64,000 bases of DNA from JBGMEA01 sp041447245 (GTDB lineage: Bacteria > Bacillota > Clostridia > Eubacteriales > Anaerofustaceae): positions 248,001-312,000 of the forward strand of contig JBGMEA010000012.1 in NCBI GenBank assembly GCA_041447245.1, given 5' to 3'. Shown here piece by piece: positions 22,767 through 33,259 of this stretch. The notes under the pieces are model-generated. The model saw only the letters and a list, made by a program, of their open reading frames with translations, made no database searches and was not told the origin of the DNA. How positions within the stretch are numbered: the first letter of the stretch is position 1; every line of letters starts with the position of its first letter. The translations under genes were made by a program, and so were the position numbers.

Positions 22767-23573
22767 ATGGACAGAAATTTACCGATCGGAATCCTCGATT
22801 CCGGGGTAGGCGGACTGACGGCCGTCGTACAAATGAACAAGCTTCTACCGAATGAATCCGTGATTTATTTCGGAGATTCCAAACGGATGCCGTACGGCAA
22901 CAGAGAAAACGAAGAGATTATCGATCTGGCCAATCGAATGATTGCCTATCTGGAACGGCTCGGCGTCAAGGCGATCCTTTTGGCCTGCAATACGATTTCG
23001 TCTCAGCTGCCGCATCTGAAAAGCAGCGTGCCGCTGTTCAGCATTGTGGAAGCCGGCGCAAAATCGGTTGTCTGCGCTTCAGAGGGACACAGCAGCGTCG
23101 GAGTCATCGCGACTTGCGCGACCGTGAAAAACCGCACGTACGAATCCACCATCCATGCCTGTCATCCGGATGTGCGTGTCATTTCCAATTCCAGTGTATC
23201 ATTGCCGAAGATTATCGACAGCGAACTGGACAATGTCGGATTGCTGGCCGATAAGATCAAAGAGTGTGTGGATCCGATCCTTCAAAAAGACCCGCATGTG
23301 AAATACCTGCTGCTCGGATGCAGCCATTTCCCGATCATCAAACGGGAAATCGGAGAACTTTATCCCGATTTGATTTTTCTGGATCCTGCCAAATCGCAGG
23401 TATCCATTCTCAGGGATTATCTGGAAGAGAACAATCTGCAGTCGCAGAATCCGAAACGTCAGATTCTGCTGTACACGACTGCCGAAACATACGAATATGC
23501 AGCCGCCATCAAACGACTCAAACTCGAGATCGATATGCTGATGAAAGTAAAATTGCTGGAAGAGGACGAGTAA
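22767..23573 (+). CDS. murI: Glutamate racemase
   Basis: MurI makes D-glutamate for peptidoglycan. The 268-residue protein has the two catalytic cysteine motifs, LLACNTISSQ (about 71-80) and LLGCSHFPII (about 182-191), the N-terminal GILDSGVGGLTAV (about 8-20) and YFGDSKRMPYGNR (about 35-47). Both Cys residues expected for a cofactor-free two-base mechanism are present. An aspartate-racemase-like specificity cannot be fully excluded, but PYG and the motif spacing favour glutamate. Start ATG 22767 behind AAAGGAG. It is followed by addB 46 bases later; co-transcription is possible. Confidence 0.93.
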   Translation: MDRNLPIGILDSGVGGLTAVVQMNKLLPNESVIYFGDSKRMPYGNRENEEIIDLANRMIAYLERLGVKAILLACNTISSQLPHLKSSVPLFSIVEAGAKSVVCASEGHSSVGVIATCATVKNRTYESTIHACHPDVRVISNSSVSLPKIIDSELDNVGLLADKIKECVDPILQKDPHVKYLLLGCSHFPIIKREIGELYPDLIFLDPAKSQVSILRDYLEENNLQSQNPKRQILLYTTAETYEYAAAIKRLKLEIDMLMKVKLLEEDE

Positions 23574-23619
23574 ATCGTTCTTTTTTCATAACCGAACGAA
23601 CAGACTGGGGGAAATTGCA

Positions 23620-26600
23620 ATGATACGCATACTCTGCGGAAGACAGGGTTCGGGGAAAACCGAACAGATACTCAGGCATGCAGCGGCATTGCCTCGGACA
23701 CAGCGCATTTATCTGACGGTGCCGGAACAATTCACTTTTGAAACCGAGCGGATGTTGTTCGATGTATTGGGTACGGAAGGCATTCTGCACATTCGGGTGG
23801 TAAGTCTTCAGCGCCTTGCTTCGCTGATTGGGGCAAAGACTCCGCTGAAAAACCGCACAGTGCTTACCCAGGAGGGCAAGGCGCTCATTGTGAAACATAT
23901 CGTTGACGAGAGCACCGAGTTGCTGCGAATGTTTCGGGGCGTAAGCGGAAAAGCGGGATTTCTGGATCGGGTGGTAAGTTTTGTGGGGGAACTGAAAGAG
24001 AACGCTGTTTCCTCTGTTACCCTGATGCGGTTAGCCGAACAGGAAAACAACGGTACGCTTAAGGGGAAGCTCGGCGATCTGGCGCTGATTTATCGGCGGT
24101 ACGAGGAAATCCTTTCGCGTGATTATATTGACCCGCAGGATTATCTCTCCGAATGTGCGCAGTATGTTTCGTCCGACGACGAGATCAGGGGAAGTGCTTT
24201 TTTCTTCGACGGGTTTTATACGTTTGACCGCAGTGTTTATCCGCTCATCGAAGCTGTGATGGCCGCTGCCGATTCCTGCGAAATCGCATTGACATTCGGA
24301 GAAGATTCTTTCTTTTCCGTTACCGCGGATACACTGCGCAGTCTGCAGGAATGTGCGCAGCGAGTTGTTCAGCCATGCGAAGTAATCGCACTCGGAGACA
24401 AATACACGCAAAACGAAGCAATTGCGTTTGCGGAATCTCATCTGATGACTTATGAGCCCGCTGAATTTCGTGTGCAGACCGAATCGGTTTGTCTGATCCG
24501 AAGTCGCGATGCCGATGCCGAAATCGAAACTGTCGCATCCGAAATTCTTCGTTTGGCGAGAGAGGGGCATTATCGATTTTCCGATATCAGTGTGATTGCG
24601 TCCGATCTCGAAGCGTATGCACAGCAAATTGAAGAGGTATTTTCCCGCAAGGAAATTGCATGTTTTATAGACCGCAGAAAACAAATCATTTATTCCTCAC
24701 CTGTGCGTGCATTTTTGTTTCTGATCGCAATGACGGATCGGCAGATCAATACGACGGAATTAATTGCTTTTGCAAAGACCGGCTTTTCCGATATTTCGGA
24801 TGACGAATGCATGCTTCTGGAAAATTACGTGCTGGAATGCGGCATAAAGGGTTCCATGTGGGAAAAGGAATTCGTGCGTAACAATGCGGAATCTTCTTAT
24901 GATCTGGGCGTGTTGGAAGAAATCCGAAATAAGCTGCTGCAACCCGTGCTGGCCGTGCGCGAAGCGGTCGCGGGAGCTTCGGATATGAAAGGCTATTGCA
25001 AAAGTCTTCATTCCGCACTCGACGAGTGGGGTCTGCGCGAAAAAATACAGACCTGTTCTGCGGCTTTTGCGAAAGACGGCGATTACGAAACGGCGAATAC
25101 CTATGCGCAGATTTACAATCAGCTGCTTGCCGTTTTGGATCAGACCTATGATTTCTTCGGCTCGGAACAGTTGTCCGCCCGCGAATTTCACGATATGCTG
25201 GCCTATGCTCTCGGTCAGTCAACGGTGGGCATCATTCCTTCCGTTATCGATAAAGTAACGGTCGGCGATGTGCGCCGCAGCCGTGCAGGCAATGTCAAAG
25301 TGCTGTTTCTGCTCGGTGCAAACGAAGGGCTGTTGCCGTTCGATACGTCCGACCAGGGGATTCTTTCCGATGAAGAAAAAGAATCCGTGCGCGTCAAGGG
25401 ATTGCAGCTGCTCCGCTCGGGCAGTTATAACCGCGCAAAAGAAGAGTTTCTGATCTACACACTGATTGCAAAGCCGTCCGAGCGGTTATACGTTTCGCGC
25501 TTTCTCAAAGACCGCGACGGAGAGGAGTGCCAGCCGTCATTTGTTTACGAACGCATTGCGGAGCTGTTCCCGAATGCGCGGATTCGGACGGATGAGGCCG
25601 CCGACCCGTCGGAAGAGCTTGCACAGTTGGATGATCGTCACATTGCACTGCTGCGCCTGGGGCGCAATCTTTCCGAGCGGAAAACGCAGAAAGATCATTC
25701 GGATGTTTCGGATCCGCTTTATGACGACGTATACCGATATTTTTCGGCGGAAGAACCGGAGAAAGCGGCGTTTCTGATGAGGGGACTGTCCTTTGATAAC
25801 GCAGCGGCAGTTACGGACGCAGACCTTTTGCGGGAAGCGATGCCGCTTCCCGTCAGCCTGTCGGTCTCCCGACTGGAAACCTATGCAGCCTGCCCGTTCC
25901 GTTTTTTTGCGGAGTATCTGCTGCATCCCACGCAGCGCAGACAGCATGAAGTGCGCAGCACCGACATCGGGTCTGTACTGCATAAAATTGTGGAACTGTA
26001 TTCTTCCAAAATTCTTGATCACTCGGTTGATGTGTCCGCCGTAACTCCGAACGAGCTTTCTGATTTGTCTGCTGCCATCACCGAGCAGGTGCTCGCGCAA
26101 TACAGTGCCGGGCTGTTTTCGCAGATTTCGAAAAGTCCCTATCTTCGAAAAAAACTGCTGCGCGCTGCTCAGGCTGCCGTTGCGGAAATCACCCGTCAGC
26201 TCAGCCGTTCCGATTTTATGCTGACGGAAACGGAAGCCAAATTCCGTTTCGGAGAAAAATATCAGCCGATCTGCGCTGATATCGAAGGAGTGGGAAAGGT
26301 TTATCTGCAGGGGATTATCGACCGGATCGATACCTATGAGTCAGGCGGGACGAATTATGTCAGGGTGATCGATTACAAAACAGGTTCCAGAGACTTTGAT
26401 CTGACCAAAGCGTATTATGGCTTGAGTATGCAATTGCCCGTGTACATCAGCGCTGCCACACAACAGGGAGACAGCGGCACTGCGGCAGGAGTATTCTATT
26501 TTCGCATCAAACCGCCGATGGTTAAAATCAGCCGCGAATTGAGCGAAGAAGACATCGCGCGAAGATTACGCAAAGAGTTTGCGCTCAGAGGGATCGCCGT

Positions 26601-26973
26601 GCGTGATCTGGACATCATCAAAGCGATGGACAATGAAGCGGAACACGATTCTTTTTTGGCAAATGTTTCGATGTCAAAAGACGGCACGTTGCGCGGGAGC
26701 GATTCGCTGATCGAACCCGAACTGTTTGACGCGCTGCTTCGTCGGACGCAGCAGACGGTGGAAGAATCTGCGAAAAAGCTGCTCGGCGGAACCATATCCG
26801 TGACTCCGTACCGCTACGGAAAGCGTGAGATTCCGTGCGACTGGTGCAGCTATCGTCCGGTTTGCAAATTCTCCGAAGGATTTTCCGCCAATGGCTACCG
26901 CGAAATTCGCAAGAAAAAAGCCGAAGAATTGTATGCTGTGTTGGATCATGAGAAAGGAGGGATGCGCGAATGA
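23620..26973 (+). CDS. addB: ATP-dependent helicase-nuclease subunit AddB
   Basis: AddB pairs with AddA to resect double-strand breaks in Chi-controlled fashion. The 1117-residue protein starts with Walker A RILCGRQGSGKTEQ (about 3-16), typical of AddB, carries a degenerate helicase core, and ends with a RecB-type nuclease domain (VIDYKTG about 915) and the four-cysteine iron-sulfur staple, CPFRFF near 757 and CDWCSYRPVC at about 1073-1082. These cysteines are diagnostic of AddB. Start ATG 23620 behind GGGGGA. Its stop overlaps the addA start, so the two subunits are coupled. Confidence 0.97.
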   Translation: MIRILCGRQGSGKTEQILRHAAALPRTQRIYLTVPEQFTFETERMLFDVLGTEGILHIRVVSLQRLASLIGAKTPLKNRTVLTQEGKALIVKHIVDESTELLRMFRGVSGKAGFLDRVVSFVGELKENAVSSVTLMRLAEQENNGTLKGKLGDLALIYRRYEEILSRDYIDPQDYLSECAQYVSSDDEIRGSAFFFDGFYTFDRSVYPLIEAVMAAADSCEIALTFGEDSFFSVTADTLRSLQECAQRVVQPCEVIALGDKYTQNEAIAFAESHLMTYEPAEFRVQTESVCLIRSRDADAEIETVASEILRLAREGHYRFSDISVIASDLEAYAQQIEEVFSRKEIACFIDRRKQIIYSSPVRAFLFLIAMTDRQINTTELIAFAKTGFSDISDDECMLLENYVLECGIKGSMWEKEFVRNNAESSYDLGVLEEIRNKLLQPVLAVREAVAGASDMKGYCKSLHSALDEWGLREKIQTCSAAFAKDGDYETANTYAQIYNQLLAVLDQTYDFFGSEQLSAREFHDMLAYALGQSTVGIIPSVIDKVTVGDVRRSRAGNVKVLFLLGANEGLLPFDTSDQGILSDEEKESVRVKGLQLLRSGSYNRAKEEFLIYTLIAKPSERLYVSRFLKDRDGEECQPSFVYERIAELFPNARIRTDEAADPSEELAQLDDRHIALLRLGRNLSERKTQKDHSDVSDPLYDDVYRYFSAEEPEKAAFLMRGLSFDNAAAVTDADLLREAMPLPVSLSVSRLETYAACPFRFFAEYLLHPTQRRQHEVRSTDIGSVLHKIVELYSSKILDHSVDVSAVTPNELSDLSAAITEQVLAQYSAGLFSQISKSPYLRKKLLRAAQAAVAEITRQLSRSDFMLTETEAKFRFGEKYQPICADIEGVGKVYLQGIIDRIDTYESGGTNYVRVIDYKTGSRDFDLTKAYYGLSMQLPVYISAATQQGDSGTAAGVFYFRIKPPMVKISRELSEEDIARRLRKEFALRGIAVRDLDIIKAMDNEAEHDSFLANVSMSKDGTLRGSDSLIEPELFDALLRRTQQTVEESAKKLLGGTISVTPYRYGKREIPCDWCSYRPVCKFSEGFSANGYREIRKKKAEELYAVLDHEKGGMRE

Positions 26974-29900
26974 CGCAATGGACCGAACATCAGACCCGTG
27001 CGATCGAAGCGAGAAACTGCAATCTGTTGGTTTCTGCGGGGGCGGGTTCCGGGAAAACCGCGGTGCTGACCGAACGTATCACCCGACTGATCGCAGATGA
27101 ACGCATTGATGCGGATCGCTTTGTCGTGCTCACCTTTACGAAGGCTGCCGCATCGGAAATGAAGCGCCGCATCCGTCAGCAGTTGAGAGAAAAAGCACGC
27201 GCTTCGGACGATGCCGCATATTTTCACGGGCAGATTCAGAAACTCGAAAAAGCGCAGATTTCCACCATCCATTCTTTTTGTCTGAATCTGATCAAGCAAT
27301 ATTACTATGTCATCGATGCCGACCCGTCCGCATCCGTTCTGAACGATGCGGAAAGCCTGATTCTCAGGCAGGAAGCGCTGGAGGCGTTGTTTGAGGAAAA
27401 ATATGAAAGCGGTGACGAGGCTTTTCTTGCGCTTGCCGATCTGTATTCCCCGGGAAATGATGATACTCCGCTGAAAGAACATATTGCCGAAACGTATGAA
27501 TTTATCTGCAACCGTCCCGATCCCTGGCAATGGCTGCAGGAGGCCTGCCGCATCTTTCGTGCGGATGCCTCGGCGCTCGAACAATCCGCCTGCGCCGTCT
27601 ATCTGCGCGGTCATGCACAAACTATGCTGCAGGAGGCGATCCGTCTTTGCACGCAAGCTTTGACTCTGTGCAGGGACAGTGACGAAGACGGCAAACGGAC
27701 ATCTTACCTGCAGGAAATGAACGACCACCTGGAAGCCGTCTATCGTGCCGCACAGTCTTCGCTTTGCGAACTGTTCGCCCGGTTGGAGGCTTATTGCGTG
27801 CCCCGTTTCGATATCCGTTCTTTCTGTGCGCAGAGTGAGCAGATCAAAACGCTGCGTGCCGATGCAAAAGATCTGTATGACGATCTGAAGGGTATGTTCG
27901 GGTTTTCCTACGAAACGGCACTTGCCCAGCTTGCCGATTTGGAACTGCCGATGCAGACGTTCGCAGAGGCCGTAAAAGGATACGCGGATCGCTATCGGGA
28001 ACTGAAATCGGAACGAAGTGCGGTTGATTACAGCGATATGGAACAGATGTGTCTTGCCGTGTTGCGCAACGATGAGGCTGCGCAAGCAGTCAGAGCCGGT
28101 TTTGATTATGTGTTTGTGGATGAATATCAGGATACCAACGCGATTCAGGAAGAAATTCTCTGCCGCATCGCAAAAAAAGACAATCTGTTTGCCGTGGGGG
28201 ATATCAAACAAAGCATTTACCGATTCCGCGAAGCGGAGCCGGATATTTTTCTTGCGCGTTACAAAGCATATGCAAGCGCAGAGGATGCTCTTTCGGAACT
28301 GATTTTTTTGACCGATAATTTCAGAACGCAGCCCGGGGTGATTCATGCGCTCAACCATGTGTTTTCACACATCATGTTTCGGGAGACCGGCGGTGTGGAT
28401 TATGCACCGGACGAAATGCTGCGCCCGGGCAAAAGCACATATGTTGATGTGAAACCCGAAGTGCGTGTCATCGAACTGCCGTCGGGAATGCCTTCATCCG
28501 AAGAGGGATCGCAAGAAGACCGTCAGGAGGTGTTGGAGTCTGTTGCAGGAATGAAAAAGCAGGAGATTGAAGCTGCTCATGTGGCGGATCTTGTGTCCCG
28601 ACTGCTTCGGGAAGAGCTGTATGATGAGAAGGAAGAGAAGACCCGAATGATAAAACCTTCGGATATAGCGATCATCGGCAGAAATATGAAATCGCAAGCG
28701 GCTTTTTTTGTCGATGCCCTCAAGGCTGTCGGGGTTGAATCGGAGGGCGGACAGCAGGAAAATTATTACGATGAAACAGAAGTCGCGCTGACCGTAAATC
28801 TGTTGCAGCTCATCGATAACGAAAAGAACGACCTTCCTCTGCTCGGAGTCATGCGCAGTTTTCTTTTTGGATTCGACGAAGATGAACTGCTTCGCATTCG
28901 CGTTGCAAATCCTCAGTTTCTGTATTATCACGAAGCGTTGTCGGCATATGCGGACCACGGGGAGGATATCGCTTTGGCGTGCAAAATCAGAGCGATGCTT
29001 CTTCGCATTACCGAATATCGGGAAATGAGCAAGCATATGCCGATTGAACGTATGATGCGCCGCATCTATTCCGATACCGACATTCTTACCTATGTCGGAT
29101 GTCTGCCGAACGGCGCACACAGACAGCGAAACCTGAACGAACTTTTAAAGCTGGCGGGTCAGTATGAATCGTCTTCGATGAAAGGATTGTATCATTTTAT
29201 TCAGTATATCGAAAAATGCAGGCAGAATACGTCGGCATCGGCTTCGACGCAAACATCGGGCGGTGATAAGGTGCGTATTATGACCGTACACAAAAGCAAA
29301 GGTCTCGAGTTTGAAATCGTGATTATGGTGGGATGCGGCAATCCGTTTCTGAAAACGGAACTGAAAAGCGATATCGTTTGCCATAAAAGCCTGGGTATTT
29401 GTCCGACTTACTATGACATAAAGAAATTTTACGGCTGTGACACCATTCTGAAAACAGCCGTCAAGGCGCGGATCGAAGAAGAAAACAACGCCGAGGAAAT
29501 GCGCATTCTTTATGTCGGAGCCACACGTGCAAAGCAGAGGCTTTACTTTGTCGGAACGGTACGCAGCGGTGGGGCGGAACGTCTCTTCGGGGCGGATTGC
29601 TCTTCCGTTTATCGGATCGCACAGGCGAATACCTATTTCGATTGGCTGTTCGGCGGCATCCTCGCAGATTGCGGAGATTCGGTGCCTGCATCGTTCGATG
29701 CGGATCCCGTTTACGAAACCGATCATTGGCGGATCAGCGTGCACCATCCGTCCGGGATTGCCGCACCCGCAGACGAAGAGGGCATGCGGTGTCTGTCCGC
29801 AGAGATCGCCCCTCGGGAAGGCTCGTATTATGAGCGCCTATCCGCACAGCTGTCTTACCGATATCCGCATTTGCTTTCTTCCCATATTCCGAGCAAGCTG

Positions 29901-30548
29901 ACGGTGACCGAAATCAAAGATTCGGATCTGCTTGCCGCCGGAGAAAAACTTGTTGCCATGCAGGCTGCTCCGAAGTTTGCGGACGATGCAAAATCGCAAA
30001 GCGGCGCACGCATCGGCACGCTTGTCCATCGGGCTCTGATGCATTTCGATTTTTCGCAGCTCTCCGAAGAGTTCGGCGATGCCGCAATCGGCAATGAGAT
30101 TGCGCGGATGACCGATCTGGGTCTGTTTGATAAGGAGGAAGCGCTTCTGATCGACAGGAAAATGCTGCACGATTTTTTCGGAAGCGAGATCGGAAGATCC
30201 TTGCTTGCCGCCAAAGAAATTCATAGGGAAACTCCGTTTCTGATGCGGATGCCGGCCGCGGATATCGATGCGGGCTGGTCGCAAAGCGGGGAATCCGTTC
30301 TGGTGCAGGGCGTGATTGACTGTTGGTTCAGAAACGGGGAACAAACAGTGCTGTTGGATTATAAAACCGATCGTGCATGGGAAGAATCTTACTATGAATT
30401 TCTCAGAGAAAAATATGCGAAACAGATCCGTTTGTATGCCCGTGCGCTGCAGGCAGTTTCGGGTAAGCTGCCCGATGAATGCGATATCTGTTTTATCGCA
30501 ATGGATCGCTATGAGCGTGTTACGCTGTTTCCGACAACGGACGATTAA
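26970..30548 (+). CDS. addA: ATP-dependent helicase-nuclease subunit AddA
   Basis: AddA is the UvrD-like helicase and nuclease subunit. The 1192-residue chain has Walker A SAGAGSGKTAVL (about 22-33), motif Ia FTKAAASEM, motif II VDEYQDTN (about 384-391), motif III AVGDIKQSIYRFR, motif V MTVHKSKGLEFE, motif VI LYVGATRAKQRLY, and a C-terminal nuclease domain with LDYKTDR (about 1128-1134) and the final RLYARALQA helix. All helicase motifs and the nuclease Asp-Lys pair are intact. ATG overlaps the addB TGA (ATGA), with AAAGGAGG upstream inside addB. Downstream a separate unit begins at 30639. Confidence 0.97.
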   Translation: MTQWTEHQTRAIEARNCNLLVSAGAGSGKTAVLTERITRLIADERIDADRFVVLTFTKAAASEMKRRIRQQLREKARASDDAAYFHGQIQKLEKAQISTIHSFCLNLIKQYYYVIDADPSASVLNDAESLILRQEALEALFEEKYESGDEAFLALADLYSPGNDDTPLKEHIAETYEFICNRPDPWQWLQEACRIFRADASALEQSACAVYLRGHAQTMLQEAIRLCTQALTLCRDSDEDGKRTSYLQEMNDHLEAVYRAAQSSLCELFARLEAYCVPRFDIRSFCAQSEQIKTLRADAKDLYDDLKGMFGFSYETALAQLADLELPMQTFAEAVKGYADRYRELKSERSAVDYSDMEQMCLAVLRNDEAAQAVRAGFDYVFVDEYQDTNAIQEEILCRIAKKDNLFAVGDIKQSIYRFREAEPDIFLARYKAYASAEDALSELIFLTDNFRTQPGVIHALNHVFSHIMFRETGGVDYAPDEMLRPGKSTYVDVKPEVRVIELPSGMPSSEEGSQEDRQEVLESVAGMKKQEIEAAHVADLVSRLLREELYDEKEEKTRMIKPSDIAIIGRNMKSQAAFFVDALKAVGVESEGGQQENYYDETEVALTVNLLQLIDNEKNDLPLLGVMRSFLFGFDEDELLRIRVANPQFLYYHEALSAYADHGEDIALACKIRAMLLRITEYREMSKHMPIERMMRRIYSDTDILTYVGCLPNGAHRQRNLNELLKLAGQYESSSMKGLYHFIQYIEKCRQNTSASASTQTSGGDKVRIMTVHKSKGLEFEIVIMVGCGNPFLKTELKSDIVCHKSLGICPTYYDIKKFYGCDTILKTAVKARIEEENNAEEMRILYVGATRAKQRLYFVGTVRSGGAERLFGADCSSVYRIAQANTYFDWLFGGILADCGDSVPASFDADPVYETDHWRISVHHPSGIAAPADEEGMRCLSAEIAPREGSYYERLSAQLSYRYPHLLSSHIPSKLTVTEIKDSDLLAAGEKLVAMQAAPKFADDAKSQSGARIGTLVHRALMHFDFSQLSEEFGDAAIGNEIARMTDLGLFDKEEALLIDRKMLHDFFGSEIGRSLLAAKEIHRETPFLMRMPAADIDAGWSQSGESVLVQGVIDCWFRNGEQTVLLDYKTDRAWEESYYEFLREKYAKQIRLYARALQAVSGKLPDECDICFIAMDRYERVTLFPTTDD

Positions 30549-30638
30549 TCGAATTATAATGTTAAGATCGCATTAAAACACAGGTGTCAAACGGTTTTTT
30601 CGATATAATATACGGTAGAAATCCTTAAGGGGAAGGCA

Positions 30639-31562
30639 ATGAAAAAACCGGTCAAGACCTCCGTGATCTCGGTGATTGTGTTTACTGCGGCATTGTTTGT
30701 TATTTACTCCTGTCTGAATCTGAGTCACAGGAATATTACCGATAACATCAGTGAAAACTGGCTTGGTGTGTCGGATGACACACAGGACGTCTCCGAATAT
30801 TATATCGATCAGGATCTCAGTGATATTCAGATTCAATGGAACAGCGGAGATGTCAGTGTTTCGTCTTATGACGAGTCTGACGTGATGATTACCGAAACTT
30901 CCGATGAATCGCTTCAGATCAAACAACATTTGAGTTATCGTGTCGAAAACGGCACATTGTACATTTCCAACGGAGATACGACCGAATCGTCTCTGTTTCA
31001 TTTGTCAAACCCGGAAGTCAGCTGCGAAGTTTATATCCCGTCGGATATGATGCAGGAAGACGGCAATTCTCTGGCAATCAAAACTTCACAGGCCGATGTT
31101 CAGATTGTGCAGCTCAGCATCCCGTCGCTTTCCGTTACGACCGAATCCGGTTCGGTTGCTTTGGAAAATGTATCTGCGGGAAGGCTGTCGGTTTCCACCG
31201 CGAGCGGTTCGGTCAGCTCCGACAGCGGAACAAGTGACGTGATTGAATGTACGACACAATCCGGAAGTATCGGAATCACCGATACCGTCAATGATCTGAT
31301 ACTGAAATCTACGAGCGGAGAAATTACGATCGCTCCCGCCAAAATTTTCATGAGAGCCGACATCAGCAGTAACTCCGGGAATATTTATTTAAGCGTTCCG
31401 AAAAACAACGGATTGAAAATGAATATTCAGAACGGCTCCGGCAGTTTTGATTGTGAATTGGATGTATCGAGCAGCAACGGGTATTATATTTACAAAAACG
31501 GAAAAATTCCGTTGAACATCAAAACAAACAGCGGCGACATCGAAGTCTATGACGCGGACTGA
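30639..31562 (+). CDS. DUF4097 beta-strand-repeat surface protein
   Basis: A 307-residue protein anchored by an N-terminal membrane helix (about 8-27) with the rest outside. From residue about 60 onward it is built of short beta-strand repeats with GSG/SGS turns (TESGSVALENV, TASGSVSSDSG, TQSGSIGI, NSGNIYLSV, NGSGSFDCEL), which is typical of DUF4097 right-handed beta-helix domains found in putative adhesins and anti-sigma partners. No LPXTG anchor is present. The function is unknown; a wall- or stress-sensing role is inferred. AAGGGGAAGG precedes the ATG. A TATAAT lies at about 30604. Confidence 0.8.
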   Translation: MKKPVKTSVISVIVFTAALFVIYSCLNLSHRNITDNISENWLGVSDDTQDVSEYYIDQDLSDIQIQWNSGDVSVSSYDESDVMITETSDESLQIKQHLSYRVENGTLYISNGDTTESSLFHLSNPEVSCEVYIPSDMMQEDGNSLAIKTSQADVQIVQLSIPSLSVTTESGSVALENVSAGRLSVSTASGSVSSDSGTSDVIECTTQSGSIGITDTVNDLILKSTSGEITIAPAKIFMRADISSNSGNIYLSVPKNNGLKMNIQNGSGSFDCELDVSSSNGYYIYKNGKIPLNIKTNSGDIEVYDAD

Positions 31563-31599
31563 GTATTGCTTCAGAAAAAATCTCGATGGAATGACGGGT

Positions 31600-31628
31600 A
31601 AGGAACGCGGATCTGCGTTCCTTTTTTT
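31600..31628 (+). terminator. Intrinsic terminator after the DUF4097 gene
   Basis: Stem AAGGAACGC/GCGTTCCTT with a 6-base loop runs into seven T. Confidence 0.85.
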
Positions 31629-31703
31629 ATGTTTCGGACGAATGAAACTTATCCGGCGACGCAATGATCGGATCCTAGATTGAGCGCAATTTGGGACATG
31701 AAA

Positions 31704-31734
31704 AACAGGCCGGTAGTTTATATTCCAGCCTGTT
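31704..31734 (-). terminator. Probable terminator after the M20 gene
   Basis: Inverted repeat AACAGGC/GCCTGTT across 17 bases with TTT following on the minus strand, 20 bases past the M20 stop. Confidence 0.45.
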
Positions 31735-31753
31735 CGGGAGATCAGCCTTTTTG

Positions 31754-33211
31754 TTATTCGTCGAATCCGCTCATCATCTTTTCGAAGAAGACGACCATGC
31801 GTTTGATGTTGTCCGTGGAAATATGTTCGTTTGCCGCATGCATGGTGCCTTTCTGCTCATCCGTGATGAGTGCGGGCATAAAGCGGTAAACGCAGTTGCT
31901 TACGTTGTAATATTTTCTTGCGTCCGTTCCGCCCAGCACCAGATAAGGGGTCGGAATCGTGTTGGGATATACTTCGCCGATTACCTCGATCAGCTTGCGA
32001 TACCCTTTGCTGTCCAGTTCCGATACGGGAGAAGGCTGTTCCAACAGCATCGGAGAAACGGTGGCCTTGACGTCTTTGCAGGCAGCCTGAAGATGCGCTT
32101 TCACATCGTCGGGAGTGTTTCCCGGGAGCACGCGCGCATTCACGACCAGTTCCGCAGTCTGCGGCAGTACATTCGGCGCATCGCTGCCTTTTGCCATGGT
32201 GAGAGCCGTGGTGGTGCGGATCATGGCGGCGGTGGTATCCCCCGCAGCCAAAACCTTGATCAGCAGCGGCTTGAAGAGCCACAGATTGGCGACCGCCATT
32301 TTGACGGCAAATCCCATTTCGTCGCAGATGTTTTTCAACAGATCGATGACAATCGGAGTGAGCGTTGCCTTCATCGGTTTGTTTTCGATATTTACCGCAA
32401 TCTTGGCGATCTGACCGAGTGCCGAATGTTTCGGCGGCATGGAAGAATGCCCGCCTGCTGCATTAACGGTGATCTTAAAATTGTTGAATCCTTTTTCCGC
32501 GACACCGATCAGTGCCAACGGAGATTTCACGCCTTTGATCGCATCGGTGATGGCGATGCCGCCTTCGTCGTAAACTGCTTCGAACCGCAGTCCCTGCGAC
32601 TCGAAATGTTTCGCCATTTTCAATGCGCCGTCCGCGCCGCCGAGCTCTTCGTCGTGTCCGAAGGCGAAGGTGATGCCTCGCTTGGGAGAAAATCCTTCCT
32701 TGAGCAGATTTTCTGCCGCCTGCATGATCGTGATCAGCATGTTTTTATCGTCCAGTGTTCCGCGCCCGTACAGGTTTCCGTTTGCGATTTCTCCGGAAAA
32801 CGGCGGTTTTTCCCATTGGGAGAGCGTGGTTTCATCCACCGGCACCACATCGCAGTGTCCCAAAAACAAGATAGGCAGCAGACCTTCGTCCGAGCCTTTG
32901 AGTGTATAGATCATCGACTGTCCGTTGATCAGTTCGAGGGAAAATTTTTCATGGACAAGAGGAAACGCTTCCTTCAAAAATGCGCGGAATTTTTCGAACT
33001 CCGCAAAATCCTGCGGCTGCTCCGGCGGTTGACTGACCGTGCGGAAAGTGACCGCTTTCGCCATGTTGCGGATCGCATCCTCCATTTCCCGATCGATCGG
33101 CATTGGCTTGTCCGAGTGCGGAGTCAGTTCGTTTTTATAGGAAAAGGTGCGGATGAGTACAACGGCAATCAGTGACACAAGAATGCCCAAAACAACGTAT
33201 AAAAATATCAT
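31754..33211 (-). CDS. M20-family metallohydrolase, carboxypeptidase-S/PM20D1 type
   Basis: A 485-residue zinc hydrolase with one N-terminal membrane helix (1-20). Zinc ligands are visible: LGHCDVVP (His119, Asp121), GRGTLDDKN (Asp154), HDEELGG (Glu188-Glu189) and a C-terminal MHAANEHI stretch with the last His (about 462). The pattern GRGTLDDKN and the overall length resemble carboxypeptidase S and mammalian PM20D1, which hydrolyse or form N-acyl amino acids, more than DapE or PepV. A role in dipeptide or N-acyl amino-acid turnover at the membrane surface is inferred. ATG 33211 behind AAAGGAAC. Nothing else is clearly in its operon. Confidence 0.87.
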   Translation of the reverse strand: MIFLYVVLGILVSLIAVVLIRTFSYKNELTPHSDKPMPIDREMEDAIRNMAKAVTFRTVSQPPEQPQDFAEFEKFRAFLKEAFPLVHEKFSLELINGQSMIYTLKGSDEGLLPILFLGHCDVVPVDETTLSQWEKPPFSGEIANGNLYGRGTLDDKNMLITIMQAAENLLKEGFSPKRGITFAFGHDEELGGADGALKMAKHFESQGLRFEAVYDEGGIAITDAIKGVKSPLALIGVAEKGFNNFKITVNAAGGHSSMPPKHSALGQIAKIAVNIENKPMKATLTPIVIDLLKNICDEMGFAVKMAVANLWLFKPLLIKVLAAGDTTAAMIRTTTALTMAKGSDAPNVLPQTAELVVNARVLPGNTPDDVKAHLQAACKDVKATVSPMLLEQPSPVSELDSKGYRKLIEVIGEVYPNTIPTPYLVLGGTDARKYYNVSNCVYRFMPALITDEQKGTMHAANEHISTDNIKRMVVFFEKMMSGFDE

Positions 33212-33259
33212 GATGAAAGTTCCTTTCCGAAAGAAAGTTGAATTGCCATCATTATAGTC

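Noticed and set aside
26946..28358. Open frame of about 470 codons on the minus strand
   Set aside because: It is antisense to addA, whose helicase motifs are intact, and has no ribosome site or recognisable domain.
31691..33175. Open frame of about 494 codons on the plus strand
   Set aside because: It is antisense to the M20 hydrolase with its zinc motifs; His/Phe/Arg-rich composition is typical of a shadow.
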